Source of the DNA: Nocardiopsis quinghaiensis
Lineage (GTDB): Bacteria > Actinomycetota > Actinomycetes > Streptosporangiales > Streptosporangiaceae
Length of the DNA: 64,000 nucleotides
Direction: 5' to 3'
Assembly: GCF_008638365.1 (NCBI RefSeq)
Contig: NZ_ML703337.1
Span: forward strand, 191,320 to 255,319
The notes under the pieces were generated by a model. That model saw only the letters and a list, made by a program, of their open reading frames with translations. It did not search any database and was not told the DNA's origin. The position numbers and the translations under genes are program-made. Positions 34,403 through 42,790 of this stretch are shown in pieces. Each line of letters begins with the position of its first letter. Within the stretch, counting starts at the first letter, position 1.

Positions 34403-35665
34403 CTACCTTCCCGGTGTGAACCGCACCGGGAGCTCGAACAGGCCGCGCATCCACACCGACGGCCGCCACTCCAGCCGCTCCGGCGGCACCGCCATCCGCA
34501 CGTCCGGCAGCCGGTCCAGCAGGCTCTCCACGGCCGTGCGGGCGATCATCGTCGCCACCTCCGGTGCGGGGAAGGGGCACCCGTGCTCGCCGTGCCCGAA
34601 GGACATCTGCGCGCGGTTGCTGCCGTAGATGTCGGGGAGTCCGGCGTGCAGGCGGGGGTCGGCGTTGGCCGCGGACAGGCCCAGGACGAGCAGGTCTCCG
34701 CGGCGGATACGGCGCCCGCCCAGCTCGCAGGTCTGCGCGGCCCACCGGCCGATGAAGTTCTGGGTGGGGGTGTTCTTCCACAGGACCTCGTTGAGGGCCT
34801 CCCCGGAGCTGCCGCGTCCCCCCTGCAGGGTGAGGGAGAACTGGTCGTCGACCAGCATCAGCCGCAGGGTGTTGCCGATCCAGTTGCCGGTGGGCGCCTG
34901 GGCCGCGGCGAGGACGACGAGGAGGTCGATGACCGCCTCGGCGTCGCCCAGGCCCACCGGGTGCCGCAGGAGCCGGGAGGGCACATCGTCGCGGGGCGCG
35001 CGGCGGCGGTCGGCGACCAGGTTCCCCAGCCGGGTGTGGAGGCGCTGGTGGGCCCCGCCCGCGTCGGCGGTGACGTCGAGCGACAGGAGGATGTCGCGCA
35101 CCATGGCCGGAACCTCCTCCTCCGGCATGCCGTACAGGCGGGCGATCACCCCGGCGGGGATGTGGTGCGCGTACTGGCCGATCAGGTCGGCCTCGCCCTC
35201 GGCGGAGAAGGTGTCGATGAGCCCGTCGGCGACCTGCTGGCACAGGGCCTTGAGGTCGATGCGGTCGATGGCGTCCAGGGCGTCGCCGATCGCCCCGGCG
35301 CGCCGCTGGTGCTCGGCCCCCTCGGCGAACATGACCGAGGGCGTCCACATCACGTAGGGCATGAGCGGCCAGTCCTCGGGGATGTTGTCCCACTGGTTCC
35401 AGCGGCGGCAGTCCCGGGCGAACCACTCGGGCCTGCTGGTGACGTGGTGCAGTTCCCGGTAGCCCAGCACGAACCACGCGGGGACGTCCCCGTCCAGCAG
35501 GATGGGCGCCACCGGACCGAAGCGCCCGCGCAGCTCCTCGTAGAGCCCGGCGGGATCGCGGGCGATGTCGGGACCGTAGAAGCGGACGGCCTCGGCGTGG
35601 TCGGGGAACGGCGGACCGCTGCTGGGCGGGGCGGCGGCCTCCGTCAGGCCCGGGGTGTCGTTCAC
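34403..35665 (-). CDS. cvnE: conservon cytochrome P450
   Basis: 420 residues. The heme loop is MSFGHGEHGCPFPAPE, with the thiolate Cys followed by PF as in conservon P450s. The I-helix has AAAQAPTGN rather than the usual AGxxT, also a feature of this divergent branch, so classical monooxygenase chemistry is not certain. GTG 35665 overlaps the stop of the GTPase gene (GTGA) and has GAGGA six bases upstream. It is the last gene of a kinase-roadblock-DUF742-GTPase-P450 operon, the conservon layout known in Streptomyces, where it affects development and antibiotic production. Confidence 0.85.
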   Translation of the reverse strand: MNDTPGLTEAAAPPSSGPPFPDHAEAVRFYGPDIARDPAGLYEELRGRFGPVAPILLDGDVPAWFVLGYRELHHVTSRPEWFARDCRRWNQWDNIPEDWPLMPYVMWTPSVMFAEGAEHQRRAGAIGDALDAIDRIDLKALCQQVADGLIDTFSAEGEADLIGQYAHHIPAGVIARLYGMPEEEVPAMVRDILLSLDVTADAGGAHQRLHTRLGNLVADRRRAPRDDVPSRLLRHPVGLGDAEAVIDLLVVLAAAQAPTGNWIGNTLRLMLVDDQFSLTLQGGRGSSGEALNEVLWKNTPTQNFIGRWAAQTCELGGRRIRRGDLLVLGLSAANADPRLHAGLPDIYGSNRAQMSFGHGEHGCPFPAPEVATMIARTAVESLLDRLPDVRMAVPPERLEWRPSVWMRGLFELPVRFTPGR

Positions 35666-36306
35666 TGCGTGTCCTCGGGAGTGGATGCGGGTGTGGGCGC
35701 GGACCCGTGCACGGGTCCGGACACGTGCTGGACGAGGGTGACCAGGACGTCGCGGCTGGACTCGCGGCTGCGTGCGTCGCAGTCCACCAGGGGCACCCGG
35801 TCGGAGACGTCGAGGGCCCGGCGCACCTCGGCGAGGCCGGGACCGGGTCCGGGACCGAAGCGGTTCACCGCGACGACGAAGGGCGTGCGGTGGTGTTCGA
35901 GCCGGTCGATGGCGTACCAGGAGTCCCGGACGCGGTCGGTGTCGACGAGGACGACCGCGCCGAGGCTGCCCGTGAACAGTTGGTTCCACAGGAACCAGAA
36001 CCGCTTCTGGCCGGGGGCGCCGAAGAGGTAGAGCACGCGCCGCTCGTCGATGGTGATGCGTCCGAAGTCGAAGGCCGCGGTGGTGGTGCGCTTGTCGCGG
36101 ACCGCGCTGATGTCGTCGACACCCGCGCTGGCCTGGGTCATGATCTCCTCGGTGCTCAACGGGCGCATCTCGCTCACGGAGCCGACCAGGGTGGTCTTGC
36201 CGACGCCGAAGCCGCCGACGACGACGATCTTGAGGGCGTTGTCGGCCGTTGTGGCGAGCGGGGCCCGGGTCGGCGCGGTCCGCTGTTCAGAGGCGTTGGA
36301 GGGCAA
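35662..36306 (-). CDS. cvnD: conservon small GTPase-like ATP/GTP-binding protein
   Basis: 214 residues. The P-loop is GGFGVGKTT (31-39), the switch II region is FGAPGQKRFWFLW (94-106), and VNRF (146-149) gives guanine specificity. This is the CvnD/MglA-like group of prokaryotic GTPases. TTG 36306 is taken as start because no ATG or GTG precedes the P-loop in a better place, and because it overlaps the last codons of cvnC. The APGQ in switch II in place of the DxPG usual in Ras-like proteins is worth noting. It probably signals from the kinase/roadblock complex. Confidence 0.85.
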   Translation of the reverse strand: MPSNASEQRTAPTRAPLATTADNALKIVVVGGFGVGKTTLVGSVSEMRPLSTEEIMTQASAGVDDISAVRDKRTTTAAFDFGRITIDERRVLYLFGAPGQKRFWFLWNQLFTGSLGAVVLVDTDRVRDSWYAIDRLEHHRTPFVVAVNRFGPGPGPGLAEVRRALDVSDRVPLVDCDARSRESSRDVLVTLVQHVSGPVHGSAPTPASTPEDTQ

Positions 36307-36646
36307 GGAGCACCTGCTTCAGGGTCTCGGGGTCGTGTCCCTCGGCACGCTGGACCGAGGAGGCGGGGTGGCGGGCCGCCACCCGCCCCGTGTCCAGCAG
36401 GTCGAGCAGGAGGATCCGCACGACGCTGACGGGCAGTCCGAGTTCCGCGGAGACCTCCACGACGGCGGTCGGGAACACGCACATCCGCAGGATCGCGGCG
36501 TGCTCGGACTGCATTCCGGGCACAGGCTCGCACTCGGACACGATGAGGGTGACCGAGTCGAGTGTGCGGGTGTCCGTGTCGCCGCGTCCTCCGGTCACGG
36601 TGTACAGGCGGTCCGGGGACTCCCGCTGGAGAGGGTCGTGGTTCAT
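36287..36646 (-). CDS. cvnC: conservon DUF742 protein
   Basis: 119 residues matching DUF742: RLYTVTGGRG near the N-terminus, LDSVTLIVS, HAAILRMCVFPTAVVEVSAELGLPVSVVRILL, and QVLLALQRL at the end. The middle resembles a winged helix. Its role in the signalling complex is not known in molecular detail. The ATG overlaps the cvnB stop (ATGA) and its 3' end overlaps the cvnD start by 20 bases, so all three are coupled. Confidence 0.85.
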   Translation of the reverse strand: MNHDPLQRESPDRLYTVTGGRGDTDTRTLDSVTLIVSECEPVPGMQSEHAAILRMCVFPTAVVEVSAELGLPVSVVRILLLDLLDTGRVAARHPASSVQRAEGHDPETLKQVLLALQRL

Positions 36647-37113
36647 CGTGTCTGTTCGGCGCCCGTTCCGGTTCCGGCCCACCTGTTCCGCTCGCCCCGT
36701 TCGCCCTCCCCGGCCCGGTCGATCCGGCGCGGCGCCGCCGTCAGGAATCCACCGATCTGCTCGACGAGCTCGTTCATGTTGTGGCCGACCACGCCGACGT
36801 CGGCGTCCTGGGCGGTGACGACCGCCAGGTGGGCGCCCTCGCCCGCGCAGACGATGAGCAGGATCCCGCCGCCGAACTCGGCCATGGCCTGGCCCGCCCC
36901 GCCGCCGTTCCCGAACTCGGCGGAGGCGCTCAGGGACAGGCTCTGGATGCCCGCGGAGATCGCGGCGAGCTGGTCGGCGCGGTCCACGTGCAGTTCGCGG
37001 GTGTGGCACATCTTGAGTCCGTCCCTGGACAGGACGAGGACGTGGCGGATGCCCGGTGTCCTGTGGCGCAGGTTCTCCAGAAGCCAGTCGAGACTGGTGT
37101 CCATGGTCTCCAT
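36643..37113 (-). CDS. cvnB: conservon roadblock/LC7 protein
   Basis: 156 residues. The core is the roadblock/LC7 fold: LDWLLENLRHRTPGIRHVLVLSRDGLK, DQLAAISAGIQSLS, GGILLIVCAGEGAHLAVVTAQDADVG, VGHNMNELVEQI. Such proteins regulate small GTPases, here presumably CvnD. A Gly/Arg-rich tail of about 25 residues follows. ATG 37113 is used; ATG 37104 is an option. It is 103 bases downstream of cvnA. Confidence 0.87.
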   Translation of the reverse strand: METMDTSLDWLLENLRHRTPGIRHVLVLSRDGLKMCHTRELHVDRADQLAAISAGIQSLSLSASAEFGNGGGAGQAMAEFGGGILLIVCAGEGAHLAVVTAQDADVGVVGHNMNELVEQIGGFLTAAPRRIDRAGEGERGERNRWAGTGTGAEQTR

Positions 37114-37216
37114 CGGGCCTTCGCTCTTCCCTTCGGCTTGTCTGGGCTCTTCGTCGTGTCATGCGGTCGGTGAGGCCGGATGGGCCCGGTGCGGCCTTAG
37201 TGGTGGAGTGGGTGTG

Positions 37217-38827
37217 TCACCGCGCCCCGGGCGGGGCGTCACCGGTGCCGCCCGCGTCGCGGAAGGCGGCGAACCTGGTGCCGGGGTCGCCGGTCCCGGG
37301 CGTGTGCGTCGGCTGCGGGGAGAGCTGGCGCGGCTCCTCCCGCAGCGCCGCCGCGAGGGTCTGGCCGCGCCGCCGCTGGGGCAGCCCGGACGCGCGGCGC
37401 GCGGGCGCGGCCGGGGCGGCGGCCGGGACACGGCCGTGGACCGTGTCCTCGGCCTCACGGGGGCGCTGCCCGTTGTGGCGGGGGGACCCGAACCCGCCGA
37501 GCGCGGGATGGGAGTCGATGACCAGGTGGGGCGGGACGAGGACGACGACGCCGATACCGCCGCGCGCCGAGGGCCGGAAGCTGACGCTGAGCCCGTACTT
37601 GTCGGCGAGGCGGCCCACGACCGCCAGGCCCATGCGGGTCCCGCGCAGGGTGGACAGGTCGCGCGGGTGGGTGACCAGGCTCTCGGCCAGTCCGCGCTCG
37701 CGCACGCGCATGCCCAGGCCGCTGTCCTCCACGGTGATGGTCAGGCCGGTGTCCTCCTCCTGGACGTAGACGTGGACCTCGGTGTCGTAAGCGGAGAAGT
37801 TGGCGGCGTTGTCCATGAGCTCGGCCAGGGCCTGCATGACGCCCTCCGCGGCGTATCCGGCGATGGCGGCGGTGCTGACGTTGTGCAGCCGCACGCGGCG
37901 GTAGGCGCTGATCCGGCCCATGGCGCCGCGCAGGATGCTCTCCATGACGATGGGGCGGGTCCAGCGCCGGCCCGAGCGGCCCCCGGCCAGGACGACGAAG
38001 CCGTCGGTGAGGCGGCCGGTGCGCGACACCCCGTGGTCGATGTCGAGCAGGTCGCCGAAGATCCCGGGAGCGTCGCCGTAGCGGTCCTGGAGTTCGCGGA
38101 GTTTGGCCAGCAGGGCGGTCAGGTGGGCCTGGACGCGGGCACCGGAGGCGGAGGCGGCCTCCATGGCCGAGGCGGAGCGGCGCGCGGCCGCCAGCAACTC
38201 CTCCAGGACGTGCCGGCGCAGCCGGGCGAGCGCGTCGTCGACGGGCGGCAGTTCGTTCCGGAGGGCCTCGGTGGCGCCGACACGGTTCTCGCGGATACGG
38301 GTGACCATGAGCGGCAGACCGGTGCGGTCCAGGTCGGCGACCTGCTCCTCCAGGTCGGCGCGGCGGACCCGGTCGTGGGCGGCACGGGCCTCGACGGCGT
38401 CGAGTTCGGCGCCGACGGCGCGGGCGATCCGGTGCAGCGCGGCGTGGCTGGGCCGCGGGTGGCGTGCGAGGACCTCACGCGCGGAGCGGCCCTCGCGGAC
38501 ACCTTCGGAGAGGGCCGGCAGGAGTTGGTCGACCAGGTGGGCCGTCTCGCGTTCGAGTGTCCCGGCGGCGGCGTCGGCCCGGGCGCCGTGGTCGCGGGCG
38601 ACACGGGCGGCCGCGGCCTGGTGGGCGGCGACGGCGACGGCCACGCACAGGGCGACTCCGGCCGTTCCGACGGCGACGGCCACGCTCTGGCGCGCGTCGG
38701 CGTGGGTGGTGATCACCACCCACGACCAGGCGGGGGCCGCCAGCGCGGTCACGAGGAGGAACGCGACCAGGGCCTGTTGTCCGGGGCGGAGGCTGTGCCG
38801 TTTCCGGCCGGACGCGTGTACTGACAT
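37217..38827 (-). CDS. cvnA: conservon sensor histidine kinase
   Basis: 536 residues. A short cytoplasmic start is followed by two membrane segments (ALVAFLLVTALAAPAWSWVVI and AVAVGTAGVALCVAVAVAA) separated by only a few residues, so there is almost no outside domain. A long helical region (~75-260) leads to an HATPase domain: ELMDNAANFS (N box), DSGLGM (G1) and GTRMGLAVVGRLA (G2). The tail of ~130 residues is Pro/Arg/Ala-rich and disordered. No phospho-acceptor His box of the usual type is evident, which is typical of conservon kinases. ATG 38827 precedes the first membrane helix. Confidence 0.87.
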   Translation of the reverse strand: MSVHASGRKRHSLRPGQQALVAFLLVTALAAPAWSWVVITTHADARQSVAVAVGTAGVALCVAVAVAAHQAAAARVARDHGARADAAAGTLERETAHLVDQLLPALSEGVREGRSAREVLARHPRPSHAALHRIARAVGAELDAVEARAAHDRVRRADLEEQVADLDRTGLPLMVTRIRENRVGATEALRNELPPVDDALARLRRHVLEELLAAARRSASAMEAASASGARVQAHLTALLAKLRELQDRYGDAPGIFGDLLDIDHGVSRTGRLTDGFVVLAGGRSGRRWTRPIVMESILRGAMGRISAYRRVRLHNVSTAAIAGYAAEGVMQALAELMDNAANFSAYDTEVHVYVQEEDTGLTITVEDSGLGMRVRERGLAESLVTHPRDLSTLRGTRMGLAVVGRLADKYGLSVSFRPSARGGIGVVVLVPPHLVIDSHPALGGFGSPRHNGQRPREAEDTVHGRVPAAAPAAPARRASGLPQRRRGQTLAAALREEPRQLSPQPTHTPGTGDPGTRFAAFRDAGGTGDAPPGAR

Positions 38828-39087
38828 GGGCGGAATCCTCGCGGAGCGATCGTGCGAAGGGGCGGGGCGGCGCCCGCCTCCGTCGCCCGGTCTCCGGGCA
38901 GGGGAGGTCCACCCGGATATCCCTCGGGGTATTCGAAGGCGGACGGAATTTACCGTAGACCACATACGAGAGGCACGTGGGCGTTCTGGCCAGGAATACC
39001 CCCGCCCCCACGGGGAAACAGGGCGTCTCGTCGTTTCTGAATTCTGGCATTTCCTGCATTCATCACTTTCCGCCCATCGTTTCCCCG

Positions 39088-39482
39088 TCAGCCGAAGACG
39101 CCGAGGACGAGGAGCGCGGTGACGGCCGCCGCGAGGAACACCAGCGTGCCGACCGCGGAGATCCACCTCGTGGCCGCGCCCCGGTCCGCCCCCGCGCGGG
39201 CAGTTCCGGCCAGCGCAGCACCACGCCCGCGGCGGCGGCCGCCGTCAGGGCCACGACCAGGTACCACACCACCACGGGGAAGACCGCCCACGAGGTCATG
39301 AGCAGGGCGATCAGCAGGTAGAGGAACGCGCCGGACAGCCTGGCCAGCGCGTCCCAGCGGTCCGGGAAGCGGCGGCGGCCCTCGCTACGCCACGCCCGCA
39401 GGAGGACGTCCGACGCGGTCAGGACGCAGAGGCCGTTGAAGAACACCCCCAGGAGGTAGGGGAGAAGGCCCGTCACGTCCAT
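39088..39482 (-). pseudogene. small membrane protein gene with a frameshift
   Basis: The frame from ATG 39482 encodes three membrane segments (LLPYLLGVFFNGLCVLTASDV, LSGAFLYLLIALLMTSWAVF, VVVWYLVVALTAAAAAGVV). After RWPELPARG the frame turns into Arg/Ser-rich nonsense. An adjacent frame instead gives TRWISAVGTLVFLAAAVTALL and a stop at 39088, a clear fourth membrane segment. The change of frame falls near a G run at about 39190. A one-base change restores a four-helix protein, so this is a recent mutation or a sequencing error. The start overlaps the serine hydrolase stop (ATGA). Confidence 0.62.
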
Positions 39483-40555
39483 CAGGAGTCCTCCCCCGTG
39501 AGCAGTTCCAGCGCCAGCGGCTCCAGGCCGGCGGTGGTGTTGCCGAAGGCGAGCACGGCCCGGCCCGCCCCCCGGTCCAGGGCGACCATGGCGGAGAACC
39601 CTCCGGTGCCCCCGTTGTGCCAGGTGACCTCGGTGTCGCCGTGCTCCTCCACGACCCAGGCGTAGCCGATCCGGCCGCCGCTCCCGTCGTCCCAGCGCGG
39701 TTCCAGGGCCGCTGTGCCGGGGGAGGTGCCCTCCAGCAGGGCGCGGGCGTAGCGCTCCATGTCGGCGGGGGTGGAGCGGACCCCGCCCGCGGGCGCGTAG
39801 GCGTGTGCCAGCCAGGGGTCGGCCGGGCGTCCGCGGTCGGTGTACCCCGCGGTCGCGTCCTCGGGCAGGTCCTCCCGGGAGTCGGGCAGGATCGTCTCGT
39901 CCATCCCCAGCGGGTCGAGCAGCCGCTCCCGCAGCAGGGTGGCGTAGTCGGTCCCGGCGGCGTTGGCCAGGGCGTGTCCCAGAACGGCCGTGCCCATGTT
40001 GGAGTAGCTGGACTCGCCGCGGCCGGACAGTTCGGCGGCGGCGACCTGCTCGACCAGGGTGCCGTAGTCGTAGGGGTAGGGGTCGAGGCCCAGGTTGGCG
40101 GCCACCAGCGAGGTGACCCAGTCGGTCGGACGGCTGGGCAGCCTGGGCAGGCCTGAGCGGTGGCTGGACAGTTCGGCCAGGGTGACGTCGGCGGCCGGGG
40201 CGCCGTCCAGGTCGACGAGCTCGCCGAGCCGGGTGTCCTCGGTGACCTCGCCCCGCTCGACGGCGTCGGCCAGCAGCGCCCCGGTCATGGTCTTGGCCAC
40301 CGATCCGATCTCGTAATCGGTGTGCTCGTCCGCGCCGAAGTGCGCGGAGCGGGTCCGGTCGCCGTCGACCTCGACGACGCCGACCCGGTCGTGGGTGCCC
40401 CCGGCCAACAGCGGCCGGGCCCGGTCGAGCAGGCCGGGGTCACCGGTCTCCTCGGTGGACAGGGTCGGCGTGTGCGGCCGTACGGCGATCCCGACGGCGA
40501 CGACCAGGACGGCCACCGCGCAGGCGGCCGCGACGACCCACGTTCTGGATCCCAC
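39482..40555 (-). CDS. beta-lactamase-related serine hydrolase
   Basis: 357 residues. An N-terminal membrane anchor or signal (VVAAACAVAVLVVAVGIAV) is followed by a class C beta-lactamase-like fold. Its motifs are GSVAKT (S85, K88), YSN (184-186) and HNGGTGGF, which replaces the KTG box. The group includes esterases, D-aminopeptidases and PBP-like enzymes, all acting outside the membrane. GTG 40555 is the start. It is coupled to the membrane gene at 39482 by a shared ATGA, and the ArsR-like gene lies 15 bases upstream. Confidence 0.82.
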   Translation of the reverse strand: MGSRTWVVAAACAVAVLVVAVGIAVRPHTPTLSTEETGDPGLLDRARPLLAGGTHDRVGVVEVDGDRTRSAHFGADEHTDYEIGSVAKTMTGALLADAVERGEVTEDTRLGELVDLDGAPAADVTLAELSSHRSGLPRLPSRPTDWVTSLVAANLGLDPYPYDYGTLVEQVAAAELSGRGESSYSNMGTAVLGHALANAAGTDYATLLRERLLDPLGMDETILPDSREDLPEDATAGYTDRGRPADPWLAHAYAPAGGVRSTPADMERYARALLEGTSPGTAALEPRWDDGSGGRIGYAWVVEEHGDTEVTWHNGGTGGFSAMVALDRGAGRAVLAFGNTTAGLEPLALELLTGEDS

Positions 40556-40570
40556 GGGTCCTTACCTTTC

Positions 40571-41113
40571 CTAGGGTGTGCCTCCCGCCGCCGTCAGGAT
40601 GGCGAGCAGGGGGACGACGCGTTCCGGGGGAATCGCGTAGTGGCCGCGCCGGACGGTGGTGAGCCATCCGGCCGCGGCGAGCAGGTTGACGTGGTGGTAG
40701 ATCTGGCCGGTGGTGCCGAAGTCGGAGCGCTCGGCCAGTTCGGCGACGGTGCCGGTGCCGTTCCAGACGGCGTGCAGCAGCTGGAGGCGGACGGGGTTGC
40801 CCAGGGCGTCGAGGCCGGCGGCGTGCCGGGACCAGTCGGCCCCCTCCAGGCGCTCGACCGGCAGTCCCTGCTGCCACTCCAGCCCGTTCTCCTCCCCCTC
40901 TCCGCGGACGATCCCGGCGAAGACCACGCCGCCGCGCCCGGTGACGTGCTCCCGCAGGGCGTTGAGCGCGAAGAACACGTCCTCGGTCGGCCGCGCCGCG
41001 GCTCCGGCCCGCGCGGACCGCCCGTCCGCGCCCTCCTCCAGAGCCGCGACCCGTGCCTCCAGGTCCGCCAGCCGCTCCTCCGTCGTTCTCTCCACCACGC
41101 CTCCACGATACAT
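40571..41113 (-). CDS. ArsR-type helix-turn-helix regulator
   Basis: 180 residues. An N-terminal coil (LADLEARVAALEEG) and an insert precede a C-terminal winged helix: LDALGNPVRLQLLHAVWNGTGTVAELAE, GTTGQIYHHVNLLAAAGWL, PPERVVPLLAIL. The HTH arrangement is ArsR-like, with no metal-binding cysteines. The start may be ATG 41113, probably leaderless, or GTG 41098. It is the first gene of an operon with the serine hydrolase and membrane gene. The dyad at 41122-41142 is a likely autoregulatory site. Confidence 0.75.
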   Translation of the reverse strand: MYRGGVVERTTEERLADLEARVAALEEGADGRSARAGAAARPTEDVFFALNALREHVTGRGGVVFAGIVRGEGEENGLEWQQGLPVERLEGADWSRHAAGLDALGNPVRLQLLHAVWNGTGTVAELAERSDFGTTGQIYHHVNLLAAAGWLTTVRRGHYAIPPERVVPLLAILTAAGGTP

Positions 41114-41121
41114 GTTGTTCC

Positions 41122-41142
41122 GTAACTACGTAATAGCGTTAC
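41122..41142. promoter_or_regulatory. dyad upstream of the ArsR-like gene
   Basis: GTAAC (41122-41126) and GTTAC (41138-41142) are inverted around an AT-rich centre that includes TACGTA. The dyad begins nine bases upstream of ATG 41113, in the expected promoter position on the minus strand. Confidence 0.45.
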
Positions 41143-41274
41143 TCTGGCAGCCGTGCCCGGGAGCTTTGCCCGATCCGGAGACGGGGGTGAGGTGCCGCTG
41201 ACCGTCCGGATCCGATGATGGGTGTAAGGCTCGCGGACCGCGCACCCGCCAGGGACGGCCGGAAAGGAGCGGAC

Positions 41275-41772
41275 ATGCGAAAGCAGGGAGCCGACGGCTG
41301 GGAGTTCTTCGTCGCGACACTGCTGCTCATCACCGGGGCCGTCAACGTCGTCCAGGGGATGGTGTCGTTCTTCACCCCCGCCTTCTACACCGCCACCGGT
41401 GCGGACGTGCTCTTCCCGGAGTACGCCTCCTGGGGCGTCCTGCTCGGCCTGTGGGGCGTGGCCCTGATGGTCGCCGGACTGGCCGTGCTGTCCCGCAGCA
41501 CGTGGGCCCGGTCCTTCGCCCTCGTGCTCGCCGCGCTGAACGCCGTCGCCCAACTGGGCTTCGGCACAGCGGTCCCGTGGTGGTCCGTGGTGGCCATCGC
41601 CGTGGACATCGTGGTGATCTACGGCCTGACCGCGGGCTGGCCCTCCGGGGAGTCGGCGGGCACGGAGGGCTCGGAGGAGGGCGGGGCCGTCTACCGCAGC
41701 GGGTACGAGGCCTCCCACGCGGCGCCCCGGCCCACGCGGTCGCCCGAGCAGACCACCGGCCGAGGTTCCTGA
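41275..41772 (+). CDS. DUF7144-type membrane protein
   Basis: 165 residues with four membrane segments: FVATLLLITGAVNVVQGMVSFF, WGVLLGLWGVALMVAGLAVL, ARSFALVLAALNAVAQLGF and WWSVVAIAVDIVVIYGLTA. Order and motifs (LNAVAQLGF, PWWSVVAIAVDI) match DUF7144 family proteins of actinobacteria, whose function is unknown. A hydrophilic tail of ~45 residues follows. AAAGGAG precedes ATG 41275. Confidence 0.8.
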   Translation: MRKQGADGWEFFVATLLLITGAVNVVQGMVSFFTPAFYTATGADVLFPEYASWGVLLGLWGVALMVAGLAVLSRSTWARSFALVLAALNAVAQLGFGTAVPWWSVVAIAVDIVVIYGLTAGWPSGESAGTEGSEEGGAVYRSGYEASHAAPRPTRSPEQTTGRGS

Positions 41773-42082
41773 GAGCCCCTCCCGAGCCGCCTCCGTTCCC
41801 CAGGACGGGGGCGGTTCTGCTCGGCCGGCCCCCGCCCGGGCCCCGGAGGCCGTGGACGCGCGGGAGAGGCGGGTCCTCGGCTGGCTCGCCGGGAGCCGGG
41901 GCCCCGGCGCGTTCCCAAGGGCTGCGCCGTGTGCGCGGGAGTGCGGTCCCGGACGTGACGGGGGACGGCACGGGGAGCGTGCGCCGCGCCCCCGCCACCG
42001 GCGCTGACCGCGCCGGAGGAGAGGTAGCGCGCGTTCCGGCCTCGGGCCACCGAACCGCTTCGCCGGTGGCCCGCTACCGGAT
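41773..42082. other. intergenic region with a terminator-like hairpin
   Basis: 310 bases, no gene. CCGCCTCCGT (41787-41796) pairs with ACGGGGGCGG (41805-41814) with one wobble, 15 bases after the DUF7144 stop. The rest is GC-rich with no clear signal. Confidence 0.5.
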
Positions 42083-42529
42083 TCAGCGCTTGCGCGGGTG
42101 CAGGTGGCTGGTGACGGCCAGCCGGTTGTAGAGGTTGATCATCGAGGCGGCGGTGATGAGCGCGGCCAGGGCCTGGTCGTCGAAGTGCCCGGAGGCGGCG
42201 TCGTAGGCCTCGTCGGACACCCCGTGCTCGCCCATCCGGGTGATCTCGTCGGTGAGCGCCAGGGCGGCCCGCTCGGCGTCGGTGAAGATCTCGCCGGCCT
42301 CGTACCAGGCGGAGACCAGGAAGAGCCGCTGCTGGGTCTCCCCCGCGTCCAGGGCCGCCCGGGTGTGCAGGTCGACGCAGAAGGAGCAGCCGTTGAGCAC
42401 CGAGGCGCGCAGTTTGACCAGTTCCAGGACACCGGTGTCGAGGTGTCCGGCGATGATCTTGTCGATTTCGTCCAGTTTTCCGTAGACCTCGGGAAGTTTC
42501 TTCGCCCAGATCACGCGTTCTTTGGCCAC
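42083..42529 (-). CDS. carboxymuconolactone decarboxylase/AhpD-like protein
   Basis: 148 residues. The CxxC-xxx-H signature is in NGCSFCVDLH (C48, C51, H55), as in AhpD-type peroxidase-like proteins rather than true decarboxylases. The sequence LVKLRASVLNGC and RMGEHGVSDEAYDAAS with ALITAASMINLYNRLA is typical of the family's alkylhydroperoxidase branch. GTG 42529 has GAGGAGG eight bases upstream. It likely reduces peroxides through the cysteine pair. It is divergent from the MATE gene. Confidence 0.85.
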   Translation of the reverse strand: MAKERVIWAKKLPEVYGKLDEIDKIIAGHLDTGVLELVKLRASVLNGCSFCVDLHTRAALDAGETQQRLFLVSAWYEAGEIFTDAERAALALTDEITRMGEHGVSDEAYDAASGHFDDQALAALITAASMINLYNRLAVTSHLHPRKR

Positions 42530-42790
42530 GGAACAGCCCTCCTCGTCGGACGCTTTCGCCGCCCCGGTCCGGGAACCGGGGCCCGGACGACAACGCTACC
42601 AACGCGCCGCCCTCCCCCGAGGGGCCGGGATCCGGACGGGACAGGAAAAGCCGATTCCGGGCGTTTTTCGACTTTCCCAAAAAGGCTCGACACGGTGAAG
42701 GAAGGGGATTCAGGGTTCGGTATCGCCTTTGTCGGTCGGGATGTTAGGTTCTCCGTTGCCCAGGAAGCGACCTTCCCCGGAGGGAAACCG

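Noticed and set aside
36050..38824. Very long plus-strand open frame opposite the conservon
   Set aside because: It is the GC-bias shadow of cvnA-cvnD. The minus-strand genes have domain motifs and overlaps, while this frame is low-complexity.
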